DNA of 48,509 nucleotides from the NCBI GenBank assembly GCA_024699605.1, contig JAILPJ010000108.1:1-48509 (forward strand). The letters are read 5' to 3'. Every line of letters starts with the position of its first letter. Within the stretch, counting starts at the first letter, position 1. Positions 15,739 through 22,541 of the stretch are shown piece by piece. Under the pieces are notes generated by a model. The model did not search any database. It saw only the letters and a list, made by a program, of their open reading frames with translations, and was not told the origin of the DNA. Source of the stretch: Desulfovibrio sp. GTDB taxonomy: Bacteria; Desulfobacterota; Desulfovibrionia; Desulfovibrionales; Desulfovibrionaceae. A program made the translations under genes and the position numbers.

Positions 15739-16926
15739 ATGCGTACGATTCATCACATATCGCAACAAAGCCCCTGTAGCGGCCAGCCAACGCATCATCG
15801 TGAATCCGGCTTTCTGACTATCCAGGGCATCGCGGCTGTGGCGCTTTTTGCCATTCTGGCGGCGGCTCTGGCTCAAGGCTTTCAGCTGGTCATGGCGTAT
15901 CTGCAAAAACGCGTTGTGGCTGAACAGTTGCAACAGGTGGCCAGTGCCGCGAAAGACTATGCCATCTCCCGGGCTCTGCTCGAAACGCTGACACCAGGCG
16001 CTGAAGCCACACGGGTGGAAAGCGCAAGCCTGATCAGCGCAGGCCTTCTCCCTCAGTCAGACACAACAACGCTGACCAATCCCTGGGGCCAACGCTATGT
16101 TGTCTACTACTTTGTGCCCATCACCCCAGACAATCGCCGCAAGCTTGTCACTGTTGTGCTCACAGAAGGGGGAGAAGCGGTTTCTGATGCAAAGACGCTG
16201 GCCGTAACCCATGCAGGCGCTGCAGCAGGCATTGTCATCCAAAAGAACAATGAGGATATGCTACGCGGTGTGGGAGGAAGCTATTCCATCCCCTTAGGGA
16301 AAGCGCCCATGAATATTCCCTCACCCGGAAGTGGTCATATTGGCTATTACCTTCAGCTGGACGATGCGGCCTTGCTTTCAGACACGCTCTACCGGGTAGC
16401 AGTCCCTGGCCGCAGCGAGCTCAATCAGATGCAGGTGGATCTTGACATGAGCGACCACAGCCTGAGCAATGTGCAAAGCGTTCAGTTCAATGCCACCTCC
16501 GTCACAAGCCTGGATCTAGAAAGCATCTGCGGCAGCACAGAGGCTGAAAAACAACAAGCTGAGGGCAAAGTCTTCTTCTTTACCAATAGTGAGTCCAGCG
16601 ACAATCCCTCTGGGCTTTACACCTGCCGCCATGGCAGCCCCTGGATGGTAGCTGATGCCGGCAACTCGCCATTACTGAAAAAAACCTATACCGTTGCCCC
16701 TGAGGCAACGATTCCGGCGCCAGCCTGCCCGGACGGGCAGACTCCTTTTATTTCGGTCTCACCGGCAACGCTGCCCCAGGCTCTCAGTTCTGGCACAAGC
16801 CTGTACTCGTACTATACAGGATCCGGCACAAACGCCGATCCATGGATTGTCCACCTTGAGGTCAACGGTGCCCCGAGCAATCAAGGCACCCTTTCGGTGA
16901 TCACCTCCTGCAGTGGCTCAAACTAA
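15739..16926 (+). CDS. Type IVb pilin-like protein, PilV/shufflon adhesin type
   Basis: A 395-residue exported protein. A 24-residue basic leader ends in Gly24, followed by FLTIQGIAAVALFAILAAA, a hydrophobic N-terminal helix typical of type IV prepilins; cleavage is expected at Gly24-Phe25. Residue +5 is Gln rather than the usual Glu. The rest is a long beta-rich, Ser/Thr/Asn-rich domain ending in a Cys near the C-terminus (SVITSCSGSN). This layout fits PilV minor pilins/adhesins of IncI thin pili. The neighbours are a lytic transglycosylase and a prepilin peptidase, matching the R64 PilS-T-U-V set. No shufflon repeats or recombinase were seen downstream. Confidence 0.68.
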   Translation: MRTIHHISQQSPCSGQPTHHRESGFLTIQGIAAVALFAILAAALAQGFQLVMAYLQKRVVAEQLQQVASAAKDYAISRALLETLTPGAEATRVESASLISAGLLPQSDTTTLTNPWGQRYVVYYFVPITPDNRRKLVTVVLTEGGEAVSDAKTLAVTHAGAAAGIVIQKNNEDMLRGVGGSYSIPLGKAPMNIPSPGSGHIGYYLQLDDAALLSDTLYRVAVPGRSELNQMQVDLDMSDHSLSNVQSVQFNATSVTSLDLESICGSTEAEKQQAEGKVFFFTNSESSDNPSGLYTCRHGSPWMVADAGNSPLLKKTYTVAPEATIPAPACPDGQTPFISVSPATLPQALSSGTSLYSYYTGSGTNADPWIVHLEVNGAPSNQGTLSVITSCSGSN

Positions 16927-16972
16927 CGGCTTCTTACACAAAACAACGCAGGGCACCTCCCTGGCAAAGACA

Positions 16973-17575
16973 ATGAACCATCAGACTTTTGTCCACTTCT
17001 TTGTGCAACGCCTTCTCTTGCTTGGCCTGGCCCTTGCGCTCGCTGTCTTTTCCGTGCGCACAAGCTCGGCTGAGCCCCACAAGGCCAGCGAACGCACCTA
17101 TCTGTGGCTGCCCTGGTTCATTCAGCCCTGTGAAGACTACGGTGTCCCCCTGCCCCTGGCCCTTGCCATCGCCCGTCAGGAAAGCGGAACCCGTCCCTGG
17201 GTGATCAACGTGGCCGGCAAAGATTTTTCACCCAAAAGCCCAGAAGAGGCTCTCGAGATTGCCGCTCAGGCCAAACGGGCCGGCAAAAGCTTTGATGTGG
17301 GTATCATGCAGGTCAACAGCTACTGGCTGAAAAAATACCATATTGATCTTCGCGAGATCCTCGATCCTCAGAAAAACATCGCCATGGGGGTCTGGATTCT
17401 CGCCCGTGAGATCAAACGCTATGGCTTAACATGGAAGGCCATCGGCGCCTATCATACGCCCTTGGCCCGCAATCCCGACCGAGCCAGACGCTATGCCGCA
17501 ACCGTACTCACCCATATGCGGGCCATCTGCGACCGCGATGCGGCACGCCGTGCGCAAGCGGCACAGAGTCCGTAA
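16973..17575 (+). CDS. Lytic transglycosylase (PilT/VirB1-like, SLT domain)
   Basis: A 200-residue periplasmic muramidase that opens peptidoglycan for pilus or mating-channel assembly. It starts with a signal peptide (VQRLLLLGLALALAVF, cleavage near residue 33). The SLT fold is shown by LALAIARQESGTRPWVIN, containing the catalytic Glu of the RQESG motif, then DVGIMQVNSYW and WKAIGAYHTPLARNP. The start at 16973 places the signal peptide at the N-terminus. An upstream in-frame GTG at 16913 overlaps the pilin stop and would add 20 non-signal residues. Ribosome sites are weak, suggesting coupling to the pilin gene. Confidence 0.9.
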   Translation: MNHQTFVHFFVQRLLLLGLALALAVFSVRTSSAEPHKASERTYLWLPWFIQPCEDYGVPLPLALAIARQESGTRPWVINVAGKDFSPKSPEEALEIAAQAKRAGKSFDVGIMQVNSYWLKKYHIDLREILDPQKNIAMGVWILAREIKRYGLTWKAIGAYHTPLARNPDRARRYAATVLTHMRAICDRDAARRAQAAQSP

Positions 17576-17695
17576 CAATCCCCGTTATCCCCATAGTGAC
17601 AGAACGATGGCTCAAGCCAACGCTTCTTGTATGGTTAGGCCAACTGATGCCTCAACGAACCGTATTGCAACCCCAAAAAATCTCTTGCCAATTGT

Positions 17696-18274
17696 ATGCT
17701 CAAGTCGTCTGCTCTTCTGATGCCAGGCCTTTCTCTGCTCTGGCTCGCTCTCTTCGCTCTCCTGCGTACACCAGAACCTGAGACCTTTGCCCTTTGTCGC
17801 TTTGGTCTCTACACCCTGTTGGGCACCATTGCCATCTGTGCGGCCATCATTGACCTGAAAACAGAAATACTTCCGGATTGTCTAACGCTCTATGCCACAC
17901 TGCCCTGTCTTGCCGCCCTGCTTCTCGTCAATGGCCTATGGGCACAGGCCCAGGCTTTTCCCCTCTCACTGTCAGGCATGCTGACCCTCTCCGAGCCGCT
18001 TCTGGGCAGCCTTGTGGGCTTTGTCATACTCAAAGGTCTGCAGCTTATCCTGCGCAAAAAAAGTGGCAAAGAAGAACTCGGCTCAGGTGACAGCAAACTG
18101 ATGCTCGCTTTGGGCGCCCTCACAGGCCCAGCCAATGTCTTGCCAACCTTGATTTTGGCTGTGCTGTTGCTTTTTCCCTTTTTCCTGCTCGTCAAAAAAC
18201 GCCGCTTGCCCTTTGGCCCCGCTCTCGTCTGTTCTGCCGTCATCCTTGTGCTTGGCAATTTCCATCTCAGCTAA
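17696..18274 (+). CDS. Type IV prepilin peptidase (A24 family, PilU/TadV size)
   Basis: A 192-residue membrane aspartyl protease that cleaves prepilin leaders. The two catalytic Asp motifs are visible: IDLKTEILPDCLT near residues 53-65 and GSGDSKLMLALGA near 130-142. About six hydrophobic helices surround them. It lacks the N-terminal methyltransferase domain of PilD, like the short enzymes of conjugative and Tad pili. It follows the transglycosylase by 120 bases on the same strand; no clear ribosome site precedes ATG 17696, the only start after an in-frame stop at 17645. It should process the pilin at 15739. Confidence 0.9.
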   Translation: MLKSSALLMPGLSLLWLALFALLRTPEPETFALCRFGLYTLLGTIAICAAIIDLKTEILPDCLTLYATLPCLAALLLVNGLWAQAQAFPLSLSGMLTLSEPLLGSLVGFVILKGLQLILRKKSGKEELGSGDSKLMLALGALTGPANVLPTLILAVLLLFPFFLLVKKRRLPFGPALVCSAVILVLGNFHLS

Positions 18275-18396
18275 AGCGCAAGCTTGGCCTTTTTCCGGCT
18301 CATCCCCTTCCAAAGCCAATGGCTTCCTCTTCTCTCCTTCCGGAAGCGTCAGAAAAGCATCAAAAAAACCTCAAGCCACGAGACTCTTTGAAAAAA

Positions 18397-18440
18397 TGAC
18401 CGCCGCATTCTCGTGACTTCAGTCATGAAGTAGGCGGTCA
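18397..18440. repeat. Nested inverted repeat (outer TGACCGCC/GGCGGTCA, inner TGACT/AGTCA)
   Basis: Outer arms at 18397-18404 and 18433-18440 are perfect; an inner palindrome TGACTTCAGTCA sits at the centre (about 18414-18425). It directly precedes a terminator hairpin. It could be a small RNA body, a protein-binding site or a leftover recombination site; nothing in the sequence decides. Confidence 0.6.
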
Positions 18441-18479
18441 AACGGTTGATTCCCAGTATCACATATGGGAACCGTTTTT
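18440..18479 (+). terminator. Rho-independent terminator
   Basis: Arms AACGGTT (18441-18447) and AACCGTT (about 18469-18476), with inner CCCA/TGGG pairs, followed by a T run. It is positioned to end the pilus operon (15197-18274) or a small RNA starting near 18390. Confidence 0.72.
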
Positions 18480-18635
18480 CATGGATAATTTCGGCGAGAT
18501 AAGAAAGTGAAGCGCTCTTACGTATGGTCGCAGCTTCATCTCATCCAATAGCGCGGAGCGCCATCTGAGGAAGCCTGCGTCCGAAGTTCGTGACACCCAT
18601 TCAAGATACGTAAGGGGTATACTTCTGGAGCCACC

Positions 18636-18858
18636 ATGCATATTGACTCACAGCAGAAAGCACAACGGGCGTTGACAAGAATTGATCGCCACACAGGCCG
18701 AAAATCTCCAAGCCTCAGAATCGCGGATCTCCGACATTGATGTGGCCACAGAGATGACCAATTTCGTCCGATCTCAGATACTCACGCAATCCGCGGTGGC
18801 CATGCTTTCTCAGGCAAACTCCATGCCCCAAATGGCCATGCAATTGCTTGGCGGCTAA
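18636..18858 (+). pseudogene. Flagellin C-terminal remnant
   Basis: Bases 18676-18858 read as 60 residues, [18 protein letters not shown]... ending [15 protein letters not shown] and a stop. This is the conserved C-terminal D0 helix of flagellins ([22 protein letters not shown]). The preceding ATG at 18636 gives [17 protein letters not shown] in another frame, matching the flagellin segment that normally lies about 35-40 residues further upstream, so an internal deletion with a frameshift joined them. The rest of the gene is absent. It is non-functional as it stands and implies that a flagellin gene was once here or was recombined in. No other flagellar gene is in the window. Confidence 0.85.
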
Positions 18859-18918
18859 ACAGAGCAAAGCCTGGAGCACACTCTGAGCGGAACTTGTCTT
18901 GAGTGTCTATTGCAATGG

Positions 18919-19410
18919 TTAAAAACCTGGACGGAATGAGCGCTGGATGCAGAGCACAGTCTCCTCAAAGGTCGACAAAAATTGCTGTTTTCCAGAAATA
19001 GTGGCGATATTGGCCGCATCCTGTCCAAAATAGCAGAGCACACAGAGCAATTGCCCCTGACTGTCCCTGCCCACAATGCGAAAGAAATGGCGCAGACGAT
19101 CCACATCCTCATGCTCGATCTTGGCAAAGAGCACTCGCAAATGGGCGCGGGCGTCTTCCATATCCTGATTTTGCACAACGTAGCTTCTTGTCCCGTAGGC
19201 CCGCACTTCAATTGACGCCTGTGTGAAGACGCAGCCATCGCCATTGGCGGCTTCCGTGCGCTTCCAGTCCCCCTTGGGCAAGGCCAGTGAAAAACCGTAA
19301 CGGCTATTGTTGTAGGAGAGGGTATCAGAAGGCGCAGCTGCTGCCCAAAGCGGGGAAGAAGCCAAGAGCACAACGCTTAGCGCAAAAAGCACAGGAAAAA
19401 CACGCCGCAT
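18919..19410 (-). CDS. Secreted protein of unknown function
   Basis: A 163-residue exported protein with a Sec signal (VFPVLFALSVVLLASSPLWA, cleavage near residue 23). The mature part begins with NNSRYGFSLALPKGDWKRTE, the kind of strand-turn-strand opening seen in PsbP/DUF1795-like periplasmic proteins, but the rest is not recognisable. It contains Cys residues in GDGCVF and LLCVLCYFG. The ribosome site AGGAGT lies before ATG 19410. It is followed upstream (19467-20000) by another exported protein on the same strand, possibly an operon. Function unknown. Confidence 0.7.
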   Translation of the reverse strand: MRRVFPVLFALSVVLLASSPLWAAAAPSDTLSYNNSRYGFSLALPKGDWKRTEAANGDGCVFTQASIEVRAYGTRSYVVQNQDMEDARAHLRVLFAKIEHEDVDRLRHFFRIVGRDSQGQLLCVLCYFGQDAANIATISGKQQFLSTFEETVLCIQRSFRPGF

Positions 19411-19466
19411 AGCAACACTCCTTTATTCCAGGACACACAACGATCAGACTTTTGTTTTACGCAAAA

Positions 19467-20000
19467 CTAACGCAAGAGCTCATTGGCTTTGTCCAGCAGT
19501 GACCGGCTCTGGTGCGGGCTGCTGTCAAGGATTTTAGCAATGTCTTGCAGTCCCAAGATAAACCATTCAAAGGACGCTTGCAGATTTTCTTGACTCAATC
19601 CACCCTGCAGGGGGAAAAAGTAGTCAAAGACCAAAAGCTTGTTCTCGGCAAGGTAGAGCTTTCCGCTCTTGGTATCTGTGTTAAAGGCATTGACCTTTTC
19701 GACATTCATCTGCTCCACTTCATAGAGAGCCCGCAGCGTCAAAGAACCGCACCGGCTCTGATCCTCATTACAATCACGGAAAAGCCCGGCATACAAAATA
19801 CCATTGATCTTGCCGTCAAAACGGGGCTCTTGCCCCTCTTCCCTGATCAGATCAGCTGAACCGAACTGCTGGGCAATGCTCACAATCTCGGAAAACGACC
19901 CTTCTCCGAGCAGTTCAGCAGCCTGCACCGTTTTTTCCCCACCAAGCCAAGCCAAGAAGATGGCCAAACCAATCCACGCAATCCCACACAGCTTCTTCAT
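19467..20000 (-). CDS. YbjN-domain exported protein
   Basis: A 177-residue exported protein with a signal segment (LCGIAWIGLAIFLAWL). The mature part fits the YbjN family: PRFDGKINGILYAGLFRDC, then SLTLRALYE, VNAFNTDTKSGKLYL and LSQENLQASFEWFILGL, which follow the family's strand-helix order. YbjN proteins are small sensory or chaperone-like proteins with no known enzyme activity. The start is placed at ATG 20000; in-frame ATGs at 20012 and 20027 would only extend the N-terminus. It faces trpS across about 360 bases. Confidence 0.78.
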   Translation of the reverse strand: MKKLCGIAWIGLAIFLAWLGGEKTVQAAELLGEGSFSEIVSIAQQFGSADLIREEGQEPRFDGKINGILYAGLFRDCNEDQSRCGSLTLRALYEVEQMNVEKVNAFNTDTKSGKLYLAENKLLVFDYFFPLQGGLSQENLQASFEWFILGLQDIAKILDSSPHQSRSLLDKANELLR

Positions 20001-20304
20001 CACAAACCCCATTCCTTTCGCTTTCAAAAATTCTCTTCTCCATCCGCCCTGCCGTTCCCATTACGCCAAAATGCGCGCAGAGCTTGCCCTCTGGCGAAAG
20101 CCTTGCTTGGCACAACTTAGCCCAGAGAACCGCTCGCCGCAACGGCTGACAAAAACGCAAAAGCAAACCATGCGGCACATTGTACGTCTTCTAGACGAGC
20201 GTGTCCCTTCTCTGCTATAGGAACGCCATCGCCTAACGTATTTCTTGCAGAGTCCTGCACAACACAAGCCAGAGACCTGGCCCTTCATAGAGGAAAAATA
20301 CCAC
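20001..20304. other. Intergenic between divergent YbjN-domain gene and trpS
   Basis: Should hold both promoters. A 49-codon plus-strand frame at 20071-20220 (MRAELALWRKPCLAQLSPEN...) is amphipathic but has no ribosome site or known relatives; it is left as doubtful. Confidence 0.4.
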
Positions 20305-20360
20305 GGAGGCAGCGTTTCCCCCCCGGGCTTTTGCTCAGGGTCTGCACGCTGAAAGACTTG
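20305..20360 (+). promoter_or_regulatory. Structured leader with Shine-Dalgarno placed upstream of a hairpin (copy B, trpS)
   Basis: GGAGG at 20305-20309, one base, then outer stem AGCGT (20311-20315)/ACGCT (20346-20350), enclosing an inner 20-base hairpin at 20321-20340 (CCCCGGGC/GCTCAGGG, loop TTTT). Ten bases lead to ATG 20361. The layout is identical to 9757-9802, with 36 of 46 bases the same. The outer stem differs by a compensatory G-C to A-T change, and the inner stem gains a G-C pair where copy A has A and C opposite. No normally spaced Shine-Dalgarno is present. Confidence 0.62.
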
Positions 20361-21410
20361 ATGAAACAAATCATTCTGACGGGTGACCGACCCACAGGCC
20401 GTCTGCATGTGGGCCACTATGTCGGCTCCCTTAAAGAACGCGTTGCCCTGCAAAATTCAGGAAAGTTTGATGAAATCTATATCATGATCGCCGATGCCCA
20501 GGCCCTCACAGACAATGCCGAGCATCCTGAGCGTGTCAGACATAATATTCGTCAGGTCGCCCTGGACTATCTGGGCTGCGGCCTTGATCCGGAAAAAGCC
20601 GTGATCTTTATTCAGTCCACCATTCCGGAACTGCCTGAACTCACGGCCTATTACATGAATTTAGTGACAGTGGCCCGTGTGCAGCGCAATCCCACAGTCA
20701 AGGCCGAAATTCAGCAGAAAAACTTTGAATCCCATGTGCCTGTGGGCTTTTTCTGCTATCCCATCAGTCAGGCCGCCGACATCACAGCCTTCCGGGCTAC
20801 TGCCGTCCCCGTGGGCGAAGATCAAATGCCGATGCTTGAACAGTGCCGGGAAATTGTCCACAAATTCAACGCGGTCTATGGCGAAACACTGGTCGTGCCC
20901 GAAATAGTCCTGGCCTCCAACAAAGCCTGCCTGCGCCTGCCGGGCCTGGATGGCAAGGCCAAAATGAGTAAGTCCCTGGGCAACTGCATCTATCTTTCGG
21001 ACGATCCCGAAAGCGTGCAGAAAAAAATCATGTCGATGTACACTGATCCCAATCACCTCAAAGCCAGTGACCCCGGCAATCTGGAAGGCAACACGGTCTT
21101 TGTCTACCTCGACGCCTTCTGTCAGGATGCGTATTTTGTGGAATTTCTCCCGGAATACGCCAACCTTGATGAGCTCAAGGCCCATTATCAGCGCGGTGGC
21201 CTAGGCGATGTGAAGGTCAAAAAATTCCTGAATCAGGTTATTCAGGAAGAACTGGCTCCCATCAGAAAACGCCGCAAGCACTGGGAAGAACACTGGGATG
21301 ACGTCGTGGAGATTCTCCGCCAGGGCTGTGACAAAGCCCACGCCAAGGCAGCCGAAACACTGGCCGACGTACGCCGGGCCATGCAGATCAACTACTTTGA
21401 AAACGACTAG
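20361..21410 (+). CDS. trpS: Tryptophanyl-tRNA synthetase
   Basis: A 349-residue class I aminoacyl-tRNA synthetase that charges tRNA-Trp. The HIGH-type motif is GRLHVGHYVG at residues 13-22 and the KMSKS motif is KMSKSLGN near 202-209. Rossmann-fold landmarks such as IMIADAQALTDN and the Trp-binding region VGEDQMPMLEQ are intact, and the length is normal. The C-terminal helix includes RKRRKHWEEH. The start ATG 20361 lacks a nearby Shine-Dalgarno and follows the structured leader at 20305-20360, so translation is probably governed by that fold. A strong terminator follows at 21438. Confidence 0.97.
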   Translation: MKQIILTGDRPTGRLHVGHYVGSLKERVALQNSGKFDEIYIMIADAQALTDNAEHPERVRHNIRQVALDYLGCGLDPEKAVIFIQSTIPELPELTAYYMNLVTVARVQRNPTVKAEIQQKNFESHVPVGFFCYPISQAADITAFRATAVPVGEDQMPMLEQCREIVHKFNAVYGETLVVPEIVLASNKACLRLPGLDGKAKMSKSLGNCIYLSDDPESVQKKIMSMYTDPNHLKASDPGNLEGNTVFVYLDAFCQDAYFVEFLPEYANLDELKAHYQRGGLGDVKVKKFLNQVIQEELAPIRKRRKHWEEHWDDVVEILRQGCDKAHAKAAETLADVRRAMQINYFEND

Positions 21411-21437
21411 GCGCCATACGAGCCACATTCAGAAATC

Positions 21438-21468
21438 AAAAATCCTCCCAGACTCTGGGAGGATTTTT
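21438..21468 (+). terminator. Strong rho-independent terminator after trpS
   Basis: Near-perfect hairpin AAAAATCCTCCCAGA/TCTGGGAGGATTTTT with a minimal loop. The A-rich 5' arm and T-rich 3' arm make it usable in both directions. Confidence 0.9.
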
Positions 21469-21508
21469 GCCTACAACGCACCTCTTCTGCGTAACCTGAC
21501 ACCGATCC

Positions 21509-22459
21509 ATGTGCTCACCTCTTCAAGCCCCAGGCTTTGACATCATCGGCGATATCCACGGCCACCTGGAACTCCTCATACAACTCCTGGCCAAACTTGG
21601 CTATCAGCCAAGCGCCGGCTCCTGGCGTCATCCCGAAGGCCGTATCGCGGTCTTTGTGGGCGACCTCATCGACCGTGGGCCAAGCCAGGTGGAAACCGTA
21701 CGCACGGTACGCCGCATGGTTGAGGCGGGCCACGCGCTCTGTTGCCTGGGCAATCACGAATTCAACGCCATCTGCTGCGCGCTGGGTCTGCGTACGCTCT
21801 CAGACAGTGACCCGCATCACACCTTTCTCAAAGAAGCGCCAAAAGGCAGTGCCAGCTACCACGACTGCCTCTACTGGTTTCTGACACTTCCGGTCTGGCT
21901 TGACCTGCCAGGGGCAACGGTTGTGCACGCCTGTTACGATCAGGCTTCTATGCAGCAGCTGACCGGAGCCGGTGTCACGCAGTCCCATACCTTGGACAAA
22001 GACTTCTATGCCTTTGCCATCCACGGCAAAAACGCGCCCCCAGACACGCCGGAAAATCTGGCCTATCACGCCCTCGACACCCTACTCAAAGGCCGCGAAG
22101 TCCAGCTGCCACCGCCCAACACCTTCACCGATAACGACGGACGCAAACGCACGCGCATCCGCATCCGCTGGTGGGATAATCGGGCCAAAACCTACGCAAG
22201 CCTGGCTCTGCAGCCCGGGGTGCGAGACCTGCCCAATGTCCCCTTAACCTGCCCTGTTGAAACCTGCCGGCCGAAGCAGCCGGTCATTGTTGGCCACTAC
22301 TGGCTGCCTCCCAAGTCCAAACCCAAACCTCTGGCCTCAACGGTCGTCTGTGTGGATTACAGCGCAGGCCACGGCGGCCCTCTCGCCTGCTATCGCTACA
22401 ATCCAGAAAATCCCAAACCCTTGCTTGCCAAAAACTTTGTCACAACCCAAAGCCCGTAG
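21509..22459 (+). CDS. Calcineurin-like metallophosphoesterase
   Basis: A 316-residue cytoplasmic phosphoesterase with the di-metal motifs in order: GDIHGH (about 14-19), GDLIDRG (about 51-57), GNHEFNA (about 81-87), then VVHACYD and GHYWLP near the C-terminus supplying the remaining His ligands. The family includes Ser/Thr phosphatases, Ap4A hydrolases and polynucleotide phosphatases (PrpE/PNKP-like); the exact substrate is not evident. The start ATG 21509 has no good ribosome site but lies only six residues before the fold. It has its own unit between the trpS terminator and the converging conjugation operon. Confidence 0.88.
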   Translation: MCSPLQAPGFDIIGDIHGHLELLIQLLAKLGYQPSAGSWRHPEGRIAVFVGDLIDRGPSQVETVRTVRRMVEAGHALCCLGNHEFNAICCALGLRTLSDSDPHHTFLKEAPKGSASYHDCLYWFLTLPVWLDLPGATVVHACYDQASMQQLTGAGVTQSHTLDKDFYAFAIHGKNAPPDTPENLAYHALDTLLKGREVQLPPPNTFTDNDGRKRTRIRIRWWDNRAKTYASLALQPGVRDLPNVPLTCPVETCRPKQPVIVGHYWLPPKSKPKPLASTVVCVDYSAGHGGPLACYRYNPENPKPLLAKNFVTTQSP

Positions 22460-22541
22460 CCGTGATTTTTCCCCTTATTTCTAGCGCAGATCCCGTTTGC
22501 CCCTGAAAACGGCGCTGCGTATCTCCGTAACGCGATGCCTT

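Larger units (their letters stand above)
18275..18635. other. Intergenic stretch with stacked hairpins
   Basis: About 360 bases without a gene between the prepilin peptidase and the flagellin remnant. It holds two inverted repeats at 18397-18479 (listed separately). The rest (18480-18635) shows no coding signal and may be eroded flagellin or foreign DNA. Confidence 0.5.

Noticed and set aside
20071-20220. 49-codon plus-strand frame upstream of trpS
   Set aside because: No ribosome site and no family likeness; the frame simply continues a shadow of the YbjN-domain gene.
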